From: CAZMGV01 sp964621525 [NCBI: uncultured bacterium]
GTDB lineage: Bacteria; JAGRBM01
Assembly: GCA_964621525.1 (NCBI GenBank)
Contig: CAZUMS010000012.1
Span: 61 to 64,060, forward strand
Direction of reading: 5' to 3'
Length of the DNA stretch: 64,000 bases
The position numbers and the translations under genes are program-made. Numbering within the stretch: the stretch's first letter is position 1; each line of letters starts with the position of its first letter. The notes under the pieces are model-generated. The model did not search any database. It saw only the letters and a program-made list of their open reading frames with translations, and was not told the DNA's origin. Positions 53,047 to 61,737 of the stretch are shown here, in pieces.

Positions 53047-54345
53047 ATGAAGAAACTGAACACCATTTCGGCAGCCGCTCTGCTCTTCCTTGCCGCCGCC
53101 TGCTCGGGCGATGAAGCCGCCCAGCGGGGCCCTGTTGTCCTGGAGCCGGGCTCCTACCTCGCCGCCATCACGACGGACTATACCGTCAGCGCGGTGAGCG
53201 TCATCGACCGGGACACCGGCGAGCTCGTGAACGAAAATGTGTTCGATTCGTCCTCGTCCGACCCCGGCGTGTCGCTGCCGCTCAGCGGCGACGTGGTGCT
53301 GCCGAACGACCCGCCGATGGACGGCACCCTGATGATCGTGGACCGGGGCACGTCAAACAACAGCGTCACGCTGCTCGAGACGACCAACATGACCGTGCTC
53401 GGTCAGATCCAGACCGGCCCCAGCGCCTCCGGCCCCTGGGCAGCCAATCCGCACGACGCCCTGCTGTTTGATGGCGCCCGGCTCTACGTAACCCGGTTCG
53501 AGAAGAATCCCTCCCCCTCCGGAGCCAGTTCCGATTTCGACGAGGGGGACGACGTCGTCATCTTCAATCTCGCCACCCAGGAGATCGCCGAGCAGTTCCG
53601 CTTCAATACCCTTGTGGACGGCGGCTCACGGGCGGCCCCCGACCGGCTCGCGCTGGCAGGTGATTACGTCGCGGTCACACTCCAGCACTATGAGGGCAGC
53701 GGTTTCACCGGCGCCGACGACGCCCTGGTCGCCTTCATTGACCCGGAAACCGAACAGCTCGTGGATACCGACAGCTCCACGGGCGGGATCCAGCTCCTGC
53801 GCATCGAGGACTACAAGAACTGCTCGAACATGAGCTACCTCGAGTCCAGTAACATGCTGTACATCGTCTGCTCGGGCCTGTTTGCCGACGGCCGGGAGGA
53901 CCAGATCGGCGCCTCGGCCGTCGTCGCCGTGGACATGGACAGCGTCGCCTCGGGCGATGCGGATTACGAGATCGTGCTTGAAGGCAGCCACGGGGACATC
54001 GAGCAGCCGCTTTCCGCCGTCGTGATCGTGGACGAGAGCCTCGGGTTCGTCCTGACCTACGGGAGCTTCGATCCTTTCGAGAATGACCAGGTGATCGCCT
54101 TCGACCTCTCTGCAGGGGACGGCGATCCCGATCCGGTCTTTGAGTCTTCGGGACCGTTCCAGCTCAGCTCCATGAGCTACGACCTGGCGGCCGATACGCT
54201 GTACGTGAGCGATGCGCCGTTCGGCGGCCCTTACGCCGTCCGCCGGTTTGCGGTGGATGCGGCCGTCGAGGAATTGGACCCGGTCGATCCCTCGCCGGAT
54301 GGGGGCCTGGGGCCCACGTCGCTCGGCCAGTTCGAAGTGGAGTAA
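53047..54345 (+). CDS. Lipoprotein, probable beta-propeller, candidate BtuG-like corrinoid binder
   Basis: 432 residues. Signal MKKLNTISAAALLFLAAAC with lipidated Cys19. The body is made of repeated strand-rich blocks about 45-60 residues long (for example DGTLMIVDRGTSNNSVTLL, DDVVIFNLATQEIAEQF, SSNMLYIVCSGLFADG, LGFVLTYGSFDPFENDQVI and DTLYVSDAPFGGPYAVRRF), the rhythm of a six- or seven-bladed propeller. It is the second gene of the riboswitch operon, 22 bp after the receptor, with no terminator between them. BtuG of Bacteroides is a beta-propeller surface lipoprotein that captures B12 for BtuB. I see the same gene pairing but cannot show homology. A general envelope lipoprotein is the alternative. 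Confidence 0.65.
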   Translation: MKKLNTISAAALLFLAAACSGDEAAQRGPVVLEPGSYLAAITTDYTVSAVSVIDRDTGELVNENVFDSSSSDPGVSLPLSGDVVLPNDPPMDGTLMIVDRGTSNNSVTLLETTNMTVLGQIQTGPSASGPWAANPHDALLFDGARLYVTRFEKNPSPSGASSDFDEGDDVVIFNLATQEIAEQFRFNTLVDGGSRAAPDRLALAGDYVAVTLQHYEGSGFTGADDALVAFIDPETEQLVDTDSSTGGIQLLRIEDYKNCSNMSYLESSNMLYIVCSGLFADGREDQIGASAVVAVDMDSVASGDADYEIVLEGSHGDIEQPLSAVVIVDESLGFVLTYGSFDPFENDQVIAFDLSAGDGDPDPVFESSGPFQLSSMSYDLAADTLYVSDAPFGGPYAVRRFAVDAAVEELDPVDPSPDGGLGPTSLGQFEVE

Positions 54346-54405
54346 GCCCGAAAGGGGAAGCTGACGCACCGGCTCCGGAAGGGGCCGGGACGGCGGCCTT
54401 GAAGT

Positions 54406-54442
54406 GGCGGCGGGATCCGGAAGGTCCCGCCGCCTTTTCTTT
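54406..54442 (+). terminator. Rho-independent terminator of the cobalamin operon
   Basis: Stem GGCGGCGGGA (54406-54415) and TCCCGCCGCC (54425-54434), a 9-nt loop, then TTTTCTTT. It follows the lipoprotein gene by about 60 nt and separates it from the convergent RND gene. Confidence 0.88.
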
Positions 54443-54458
54443 GCAGGGGCTGTGCGGC

Positions 54459-56876
54459 TCAGCCCGCGCGCTGGCGGCGGCGGATTGCTGCTTCGTATTT
54501 CTTCTCCAGACCCGCCTTGCCGGGCTTGAAGAGCCAGATCAGCGACTGGTGCATGATGATGTCGCCGATCAGCGAACCGACGATCGTCGTCACGGTAAGA
54601 ATGCCGAAGTGTACCACCGGGATCAGGTCGGAGATGCACAGGATCGCGAAACCACCGACCAGGATCGCCGATGAGAACATGAATGCCTTGCCGCGCGTGA
54701 TTGTCGTGTAGTCGATAGCTTCCTCGTAGGTCATGCCGTCCTCCATCGACTGGTTGAATCCGATTAGGTAGTGAATCGTGTTATCCACGAGCCCGATCGC
54801 GATGGACGGTGACATGCAAGTGGCGAGATCCAGCGGGATTCCCAGCATGCCCATGACACCGAAGGTGAACGCCACCGGCAGGATATTCGGGATGAAGGCG
54901 ATCATCGCCCGCGAGAAGCTCCTCAGCACGATCCAGAACTGGATAAACATGACGAGCGCCGAGGCGGACAGCGAATAGATCTGTGACCAGGTGACCTTGT
55001 CGATCATGTTGGACATGAGCCGCACGACACCGGAGACCCTGCCGGTAAAGTCGGGCTTGAGCTGCTTGTTGATGTAGATTTCCGTCGCCTGAATCAGTTC
55101 GTTCAACTGCGTGGACGTTAGCGCCTTCACCCGGGAGGCAATCCGTGCGGCGGTGGCGTCCGGCGTGATGAACCGGGTCAGCACCGGCTCCCGCCGGCGG
55201 GCGAGCGGAAGAAGCTGGAGCACGCCTTCCACCTCCTCATCCCGGGACGGAAGCGTCCGGGGCCCGCCGAACAGCGCCCGCTTCACCTCCGCCATGACGT
55301 CCGAGGGTCCCAGAACGCCGGTGATCTCGTCCCGGCGGTCCAGGAAGTTCGCGATCTTGTCCATGTCCCAGTAGTCGCGGACGTGGTTCAGCTTGAGCCC
55401 TTTCTCCTTGGGCTCGATGAATACCTCGAACGGGATCGTGCCGCCGAGGTTCTCCTCGAAGAACCGGTAGTTCCGGGTGAACTCGGTTCGTTCGGCGAAG
55501 AATTTCACCGGGTTCGTCTCGACGGTGATGAGCGAAGCACCCCAGACGGACAGGCCGAGCAGCGCGAAGGAGGCTACGGCGACCGCCACCGGACGCTCGC
55601 GGTTCAGTTTCGAGATCGCCCGCAGAAGCCGGTCCATCGAGCCGCTTTCCACGTTGTCCCGCACTTCCTGCCGGGGCGGCGTCGTCAGGTAGAGCAGGAT
55701 GGGCGTCAACGTGATGGAGGCGACGAACGCGGCCATGATACTCGCCGCCGTCAGGATGCCGGTCTGGATCACCGGCAGGACGTCGGCCGTGGCGAGCGAC
55801 AGGAAACCGATGGCGGTCGTCAGGCTCGAGTAGAAGCAGGGGCGGATCATGCGGCCCATCGTGACGACGACCGCTTCCTGTTTGTCCGAGTATTCCTCCA
55901 GCGTGTGGTAGTAATGCGTGATGATGTGAACGGAGAAGTTCACACCGATGACCAGAATCACCGGAATCACGACCGAGTTGGCGATCGTGATCGGCACGTT
56001 GCTGAGCGGCAACCCGGTCCAGCCGGATGCCGAGTCGATGGCGGAAGCGATGACCGGTACGTTGGTCACCGCGAACAGGCCGAGCAGCCAGATCGTGGAA
56101 ACCACCATGCTGAGGGACGGTATCAGCACGCCGAGCAGGTTCCGGAACGTCAGAATAAGGACAATGATCGAGAACGCGAGCACGATCGGGGTGAGGACCG
56201 TCAGGTCCTTCAGGATCGACCGATAAAGTTCGGTGGCGTAGACCGGCGTGCCGGCCAGCCGGACGGTCCCGGGCGGCGGGCCCGCCCCCTCGATCGCCTT
56301 CTCCATCTTCTTCGTGAGTTCCATGCGGTAGCTCGGGTCGTCGGACCGGCCTTCGATCACCACATAGATGAACGCCGTCTTGAGATCGGGGGAAACGAGC
56401 AGGTTCCGGTAGACGTTCGTCCCGTTCAGCTTGGCAAGGACGTACCGCTTGTCGGATTCGGACAGCTTCGTATGCCGGACGATGGGCTCACCGAGTTTCG
56501 GGATCGAGCCCGACAGGTCCACCGAATCCAGGTCCGTCGCCGTCGCCGCCGCAATGGCGGTGATGACGCCGGACTCCCGCTTGATGCGGTTCACGGCTTT
56601 TGTCACCCACTCGAGCGAAGCCTCGCCGAGGGCATCCTCGTCCGTGTGGGAGATGATGATGAACTCGTCGGCCCCGAACTTTTTCTGGAGTTCCTGATAG
56701 GCGACGAGGTCCGGATCGTCCTTGAGGAAAAAGTATTCGAGCTCGGTGACGATCTGGAGCCTGGTGGCTGAAACGGCCAGGGCGGCCACGGTGATCAGGA
56801 TCTGGACGGCAAGCACCCAGTTGCGCTTGCCGAGAAACCAGCGCGCCATGCGCTCGTAACGGTTCTGTTCTGGCAC
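54459..56876 (-). CDS. RND/MMPL-superfamily exporter
   Basis: 805 residues. Two halves, each with one N-terminal helix, an extracytoplasmic loop domain and a cluster of five helices, give about 12 membrane helices. Sequences near helix 4 such as VDNTIHYLIGFNQSMEDG and PVILVIGVNFSVHIITHYYH match the MMPL/patched-type RND pattern. The C-terminus is KYEAAIRRRQRAG. These exporters move lipids or hopanoids (HpnN is one). The start is GTG 56876, preceded by GGAGG. No membrane-fusion or outer-membrane partner lies adjacent. The gene starts 126 bp after the stop of the flavoprotein gene and could be in the same transcript. Confidence 0.85.
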   Translation of the reverse strand: MPEQNRYERMARWFLGKRNWVLAVQILITVAALAVSATRLQIVTELEYFFLKDDPDLVAYQELQKKFGADEFIIISHTDEDALGEASLEWVTKAVNRIKRESGVITAIAAATATDLDSVDLSGSIPKLGEPIVRHTKLSESDKRYVLAKLNGTNVYRNLLVSPDLKTAFIYVVIEGRSDDPSYRMELTKKMEKAIEGAGPPPGTVRLAGTPVYATELYRSILKDLTVLTPIVLAFSIIVLILTFRNLLGVLIPSLSMVVSTIWLLGLFAVTNVPVIASAIDSASGWTGLPLSNVPITIANSVVIPVILVIGVNFSVHIITHYYHTLEEYSDKQEAVVVTMGRMIRPCFYSSLTTAIGFLSLATADVLPVIQTGILTAASIMAAFVASITLTPILLYLTTPPRQEVRDNVESGSMDRLLRAISKLNRERPVAVAVASFALLGLSVWGASLITVETNPVKFFAERTEFTRNYRFFEENLGGTIPFEVFIEPKEKGLKLNHVRDYWDMDKIANFLDRRDEITGVLGPSDVMAEVKRALFGGPRTLPSRDEEVEGVLQLLPLARRREPVLTRFITPDATAARIASRVKALTSTQLNELIQATEIYINKQLKPDFTGRVSGVVRLMSNMIDKVTWSQIYSLSASALVMFIQFWIVLRSFSRAMIAFIPNILPVAFTFGVMGMLGIPLDLATCMSPSIAIGLVDNTIHYLIGFNQSMEDGMTYEEAIDYTTITRGKAFMFSSAILVGGFAILCISDLIPVVHFGILTVTTIVGSLIGDIIMHQSLIWLFKPGKAGLEKKYEAAIRRRQRAG

Positions 56877-57002
56877 GAGGGAAAAGCCTCCGCCGGCTCC
56901 CGTTCGGACGGTCGCACGGTGATTCCCGGGGAAACAGGATCAGCACTGTTTTTCACAGGCTGACGGGGAAGGCAACAGAAACTGGAGAGACTTAACGAGG
57001 CT

Positions 57003-58154
57003 TCATGTTCGGACGACGAACCGGTAGACGGCCCGCCGGATTCCGGCGCCAAGGCCAAGCGTCCGCACTGCGCCTTCGAGCAGGGGCGGCGCGGCGGCAG
57101 CCGCCCGCCATACAGCCCGGCCCATCGGGACACCGTCCAGCGGCTGCCGGCCGAGTCCCTCTTCATAGGCCGGTAGCGGATTTCCCGGGCTGGAGAGCAG
57201 CGCCTCGGCCGCCCGCCGTCCCGACTCCACCGCCTGATAGATTCCCTCCCCCGTCGTGGGGCTCGCGAGAGATGCCGCATCGCCCACGAGAAGCACCCTG
57301 CCTCGGCCGAGGAGGGTTCCCTCCCCCGCCAGCGGAATCGGGTGCCCGAGCAGGCGGCCCACGGGCACTCCTCCGTCCAGGAGCCGCCTTGCCGGTTCGT
57401 AGGATTCACTGAACCACCGGTACGCCAGCTGTAGCGTGATCCGGTCCGGGCGCTCTGGCGGGAAGTAGCCCACCCCCACGTTCACCCGGCTTCCGCCCGC
57501 CGGAAAGATCCAGCCATAGCCGGGGATCAGTTCCTTCGGGAAGAAAAGCCCGAGCGATGCCGGCGGCGACTTCACCCCGTTGAAATAGCCCCGGATCGCC
57601 ACGCTTTCGTGGGCGGGCTTTCCGAACAGGTAACGGCGGACGACGGACAGCGCCCCGTCGGCGCCGATCAGGGTTTCCGGCTTCACGGTCCGGGGGCGGC
57701 CACGGTCATCCAGCTCCAGTTCCGCCGCGCTCCCGTCCCAGCGGACCTTCATTACCGTGACGCCCGACCTGAACGAAGCCCCCGAGCGGACCGCGTGGTC
57801 CAGCAGCAGGGTGTCGAACTCCGTGCGCGGGACGACGTAGGCGCTCCTGATATGCTGCCCGTCCGGGGTGAGCCGTTCCATGACGGAAGTCCCGCCGTAG
57901 GGCCCCGTGAGCCACATGCCCGGAACAGACTGGAAGCCTCCGAAACGGCTTTCGGGGATACCGGCAGCAGCGAGCGTTTCGAGAGCGCGGAGCGAGACGG
58001 CGTCGCCGCAGGACTTGTCCCGCGGGAACGCGGCCCGGTCGGTCACGAACACCTCGCGGCCGGCCCTCGCGAGCACGGCGGCCGCTATCGCCCCCGCAGG
58101 CCCCGCCCCCGCCACCAGGACACCCGGCCGGTCTGGAATCTCCGCCTCGCTCAT
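57003..58154 (-). CDS. Geranylgeranyl-reductase-family FAD oxidoreductase
   Basis: 383 residues from ATG 58154. FAD motif VLVAGAGPAGAIAAAVLARA, RDKSCGDAVS (the conserved Cys-Gly-Asp region of the family), GWIFPAGGSRVNVGVGY, and LLVGDAASLASPTTGEGIYQ near the C-terminus. The family saturates isoprenoid double bonds of lipids, quinones or chlorophyll side chains. The neighbouring MMPL exporter fits an isoprenoid-lipid theme, but the substrate is not known. Confidence 0.82.
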   Translation of the reverse strand: MSEAEIPDRPGVLVAGAGPAGAIAAAVLARAGREVFVTDRAAFPRDKSCGDAVSLRALETLAAAGIPESRFGGFQSVPGMWLTGPYGGTSVMERLTPDGQHIRSAYVVPRTEFDTLLLDHAVRSGASFRSGVTVMKVRWDGSAAELELDDRGRPRTVKPETLIGADGALSVVRRYLFGKPAHESVAIRGYFNGVKSPPASLGLFFPKELIPGYGWIFPAGGSRVNVGVGYFPPERPDRITLQLAYRWFSESYEPARRLLDGGVPVGRLLGHPIPLAGEGTLLGRGRVLLVGDAASLASPTTGEGIYQAVESGRRAAEALLSSPGNPLPAYEEGLGRQPLDGVPMGRAVWRAAAAAPPLLEGAVRTLGLGAGIRRAVYRFVVRT

Positions 58155-58366
58155 ACCGCCCCAATTCTGGGCGATAGACTCCGCTTTGGCGATCACTTTG
58201 TCCCCGGAAGCACAACGGCCCGAACGGGAATTCCTTCCGGGATACCTGCCGCCGACCCCTTGCCCTCGGGGCCCCGGAACCCCTAGGGTTCGCCCCCTGA
58301 CTGGCGAGTCAATCCCGCCGTCACCAGAACAAAACTCCGGATAACAGAGGAAGGGATCAGGACACC

Positions 58367-59254
58367 ATGGCGAATCTTCTCAAGGGCAAAACGATTGCGA
58401 TCACGGGCGCGGGCGGCGGCATCGGCCGGGCCCACGCGCTGCTGGCGGCGAAGGAAGGTGCGCAGGTCGTCGTGAACGATCTCGGCGGCGCCCGCGACGG
58501 CTCGGGCTCGGGCTCTACGACGATGGCCGAGAAGGTCTGCGAGGAGATCCGCGCGATGGGCGGCCAGGCGGCCCCGAACTACGGCAACGTGGCGACCGCC
58601 GACGGTGCAAACTCCATCGTCGAGACGGCAGTCAAGACGTTCGGCAAGCTGGACGGCATGGTCTGCAACGCCGGCATCCTGCGCGACAAATCGTTCAAGA
58701 ACATGACCGACGAGCTGTGGGACCCGGTCTACAACGTGCACCTCAAAGGCACCTACTACTGCGCCAAGGCCGCCTGGATGCACTTCCTCGAGAAGCAGAT
58801 CAAGGGCCGCCTCGTGTTCACGAGCTCCACGTCGGGCCTGTTCGGCAACTTCGGCCAGACGAACTACGGCGCGGCGAAGGCCGGCATCTGGGGCCTCATG
58901 AACAGTCTCTGGCGCGAGGGCGAGAAAGCCGGCATCACCGTCAACTCGATTTGCCCCGTGGCGCTCACCCGCCTCACGGAAGACCTCGCCGGTTTCAAAG
59001 GCGAGAACTCCCCGATGGCCGAGCTGAAGCCCGAGCACATCTCCCCGGTCGTGATCTGGCTGCTCTCCGACCAGGCGGCGAATGTCTCCGGCCGCACCTT
59101 CCTCGTGAAGGGTGCCGAAGTGGAACTCCTCACGCTGATCCGCGAACCCGGCGCTGTGAGCGCCTCCAAAGACCCGTGGGATCCCACCTCCCTCGGCCAG
59201 AAACTCCAGGAAGCGGTCAAGCAGTCGAAGTTCAAGGCGAGCTGGTCCGCCTGA
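58367..59254 (+). CDS. MFE-2-like short-chain dehydrogenase
   Basis: 295 residues. It matches the dehydrogenase unit of peroxisomal multifunctional enzyme type 2: TGAGGGIGRAHALLAAKEGA, VVVNDLGGARDGSG, CNAGILRDKSFKNMTDELWD, and the active site Tyr-Lys in NYGAAKAG. Such SDRs oxidise (3R)-hydroxyacyl-CoA or steroid side-chain CoA. No hydratase or SCP2 domain is attached. ATG 58367 follows GGAAGGGATCAGGACACC. The gene ends 26 bp before a strong terminator. Confidence 0.9.
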   Translation: MANLLKGKTIAITGAGGGIGRAHALLAAKEGAQVVVNDLGGARDGSGSGSTTMAEKVCEEIRAMGGQAAPNYGNVATADGANSIVETAVKTFGKLDGMVCNAGILRDKSFKNMTDELWDPVYNVHLKGTYYCAKAAWMHFLEKQIKGRLVFTSSTSGLFGNFGQTNYGAAKAGIWGLMNSLWREGEKAGITVNSICPVALTRLTEDLAGFKGENSPMAELKPEHISPVVIWLLSDQAANVSGRTFLVKGAEVELLTLIREPGAVSASKDPWDPTSLGQKLQEAVKQSKFKASWSA

Positions 59255-59280
59255 TCCGGCTGACCACACGCCCGCCAACA

Positions 59281-59310
59281 AAAACGGGGCCGGAAACGGC
59301 CCCGTTTTTT
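59281..59310. terminator. Rho-independent terminator after the MFE-2-like SDR
   Basis: A perfect 12-bp stem AAAACGGGGCCG (59281-59292) and CGGCCCCGTTTT (59297-59308) with a GAAA tetraloop and six T. The A run on the left makes it usable for the opposing histidine-kinase gene too. Confidence 0.93.
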
Positions 59311-59380
59311 GCTGATGCCCGCGGATGAAGAAGGTGAGGACGAGAAACCGGGGCCACGGGAGTGTGTGCTCCGCAACGCC

Positions 59381-60850
59381 CTATCCCGGCAGCCGGAACT
59401 CGGCTTCGAGGCCTCCGCCGGGAGCGTTCCGGAGCCGGAGCTCGCCCCCTTCGGTTTCGGCGACGGCTTTGGCGACCGAGAGTCCCATGCCGGTTCCGGC
59501 GGACTTGGTGGAGTAGAACGGCTTTGTCACCTGCCCGAGCAGGTTTTCGGGGATGCCCGGTCCGTCATCGGCGACGGTGACGAGGAGCGAACCGCCACTC
59601 CGGTCCACGAGAACCGAAACCCGGTTCCGGGCGGCGTCGATGGCATTGTGAATCAGGTTGAACAGTCCCTGGGAGAACCGGTCCGGGTCTCTGGGTTTCA
59701 GCTCCCGGGCCGAAGGGGTGAGCACCCGGACGTCGAGCTGGACGCCGGCACTGGCCGCCCGGGGCATGAGGTGTTCGGCTTCCGTCTCGGCGATTTCGGC
59801 GTAGGAGAGCACCGGCGCTGCCGGTTCCTCCTTCCCGCCCTCGGGACCGTCCATCCGTTCCTTGAGAACGTCCGTCAACATGTGACTGAGGCCGTCCCGG
59901 GCCTTTTCGAGCTTGGCGAGTTCGGCGAGCACGGCCTCGCGGTTCTCGGGCGGAAGCGGCCCAAGCTGCCGCTCGATCTGGTGGAGCCCCATGCCGATGA
60001 GTCCCAGCTCGTGCCGCGTCTGGTGAGCGATGCGGGCGGACACTTCGCCGACGGCGGCGAGCTTCGACTTGAGTTCGAGTTCGCCCAGCAGCCGGACGAT
60101 CTTCTCCCGGCGCTGGATCAGCATCTGGAGGGCGAGGCTCACGTAGAAGCCCCACAGGAACCAGCCGATGGTGGTCAGCGGATACCGGTCCCGGTAGCTC
60201 TCAAGCGCGGCGAAGTTCACGGGAGCGGCCAGGATCGCGATCAGGAAGTAGATGACGAAATCGTGGTTCCAGACGCTCCCGGACCGGAGCGCTTCGGGCT
60301 CCGGCGGCCTGCCGCGGTTTCTCAGCCAGATACCCAGCTCGCTGACGGCCAGATAGGTCATGTCGATGAAGCCCAGCATCAGGGCGTACTTGAAATCGAG
60401 ACCGGGGCCGCCGGTGGGAACGGGATACGTCCCCGCCCCCGTATTCAGATAGTAGGTGTGGGCGACGAAGATGGCCACGATAAAGCCCGCCATTGCCCAG
60501 GCGATCGAGGCCGGGTGATTCGATATCCGGTGGATCTTCCATTCGCGCCAGCGACGCGGCCAGACGGTGTAGAAGATCAGTCCCCGGACGAGGGTGGACG
60601 CCGTCACGATCCAGATCACCTTCGGCCCCATGATGAAGTAGCAGGCAATGGCGACGACGCCGGTCCCGAAATGGACGTACCGCTTGGGCGGGATATCGAG
60701 CGGAAAGAGGCCCGTGATGACCATCATCGCGAAGGCGGTGAGGATAAATCCCGGTGATTCCGGCCATGACCTGAGCGGCCACCAGTCGCCCATCCAGTCG
60801 CCGAGGATGAGCTCGTTCCAGCGCTCCAGAAACTCGATGATGAAGTTCAA
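59381..60850 (-). CDS. Sensor histidine kinase with multi-pass membrane sensor
   Basis: 489 residues. About seven membrane segments fill residues 30-255. The DHp helix follows, with ARIAHQTRHELGLIGMGL, where the phospho-accepting His is followed by Gln rather than the usual Glu/Asp. The catalytic domain has NLIHNAIDAARN (N-box), DDGPGIPENLL and KSAGTGMGLSVAKAVAE (G-boxes). TTG 60850 is the start and overlaps the response-regulator stop (TTGA, 60847-60850). The signal is unknown. Confidence 0.88.
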   Translation of the reverse strand: MNFIIEFLERWNELILGDWMGDWWPLRSWPESPGFILTAFAMMVITGLFPLDIPPKRYVHFGTGVVAIACYFIMGPKVIWIVTASTLVRGLIFYTVWPRRWREWKIHRISNHPASIAWAMAGFIVAIFVAHTYYLNTGAGTYPVPTGGPGLDFKYALMLGFIDMTYLAVSELGIWLRNRGRPPEPEALRSGSVWNHDFVIYFLIAILAAPVNFAALESYRDRYPLTTIGWFLWGFYVSLALQMLIQRREKIVRLLGELELKSKLAAVGEVSARIAHQTRHELGLIGMGLHQIERQLGPLPPENREAVLAELAKLEKARDGLSHMLTDVLKERMDGPEGGKEEPAAPVLSYAEIAETEAEHLMPRAASAGVQLDVRVLTPSARELKPRDPDRFSQGLFNLIHNAIDAARNRVSVLVDRSGGSLLVTVADDGPGIPENLLGQVTKPFYSTKSAGTGMGLSVAKAVAETEGGELRLRNAPGGGLEAEFRLPG

Positions 60851-61494
60851 GACGCGATCCCGTACCGGTTGGCGATGACGGCTAGTCGGGTCCGGTCAGG
60901 AACCTGGAGCGCCTGGAGAATATGGGTGACGTGGTTTTTCACCGTGCCCTCGCTCAGAAAGAGCTTGTCGGCGATCTCCTTGTTCGACCGGCCCTCGGCG
61001 ATGAGCGCGAGGACGTCCCGCTGGCGGGGCGTGAACGAGGTGACGATCCGGCGGAACTCCCGCGAGTCGGGGTCGGTCCGCATCGCCTCGGCGAGCCTGA
61101 TGGCGAGATCGGCGCTCATCACCGTCTTTCCGCCGGCGGCATCGCGAATGGAACGGAGCAGTTCCTTCGGGGCCGCATCCTTGCGCATGAATCCGGACGC
61201 ACCGGCGTCCAGCGCCCGCTTCACCCGCCGGGGGTCGTCAAATGCCGACAGCATGAGCACCGGCTGCCGTCCGATCAGTTCCGGTAACGCCTCGATGCCG
61301 CTCCGGTCGGGCAGTTCCACGTCCAGAACGAGTAGATCGACCGGGTTCGACGCGAGCAGCGGTTCCAGTTCGGCGATGCTGCCCGCCTCGACGGCAACGT
61401 CGATATCCTCTTCGGCCGACAGGAGTCCCTTCAGACCGGAGCGGAAGACCGGATGGTCGTCGCAGATGGCGATTCGGAGTTTGGGCATGAGCAT
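60847..61494 (-). CDS. NarL/FixJ-type response regulator
   Basis: 215 residues from ATG 61494, preceded by AAGAAG at 6 nt; ATG 61488 is possible. The receiver domain has IAICDDHPVFR, LLVLDVELPDRSGIE with the phospho-acceptor Asp, and GFMRKDAAPKELL. The LuxR-type HTH has FTPRQRDVLALIAEGRSNKEIADK and LSEGTVKNHVTHIL. It pairs with the coupled kinase gene. Tandem direct repeats in the upstream region (61521-61538) may be its own site. Confidence 0.95.
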   Translation of the reverse strand: MLMPKLRIAICDDHPVFRSGLKGLLSAEEDIDVAVEAGSIAELEPLLASNPVDLLVLDVELPDRSGIEALPELIGRQPVLMLSAFDDPRRVKRALDAGASGFMRKDAAPKELLRSIRDAAGGKTVMSADLAIRLAEAMRTDPDSREFRRIVTSFTPRQRDVLALIAEGRSNKEIADKLFLSEGTVKNHVTHILQALQVPDRTRLAVIANRYGIAS

Positions 61495-61520
61495 ATATCG
61501 CTTCTTAAAATAGGCCCGTT

Positions 61521-61538
61521 ACCACCTTAAAACCACCT
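61521..61538. promoter_or_regulatory. 11-bp-phased direct repeat upstream of the response regulator
   Basis: ACCACCT occurs at 61521-61527 and 61532-61538, an 11-bp period, 27 bp before the response-regulator start. A second symmetric element, TGACT-AA-AGTCA (61597-61608), lies between it and the lipase gene. Either could bind the coupled regulator. Short repeats like these can also arise by chance. Confidence 0.3.
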
Positions 61539-61737
61539 GAACCGCCCGTTTCCATGCAACGCACCGCGTTAAATCGCCGTTATGCCTGTCAGAAAATGAC
61601 TAAAGTCACGGGAGAACATGACCCCCGGTATCTGAAATATAACGCCATTAGACCGTATCCTCGTTTCATCAAGTTAATCGAAAGCTGCCGCCACCGGAGA
61701 GGTCCGGACCGGCAGGGGAAACGAGGAGAGAACCATC

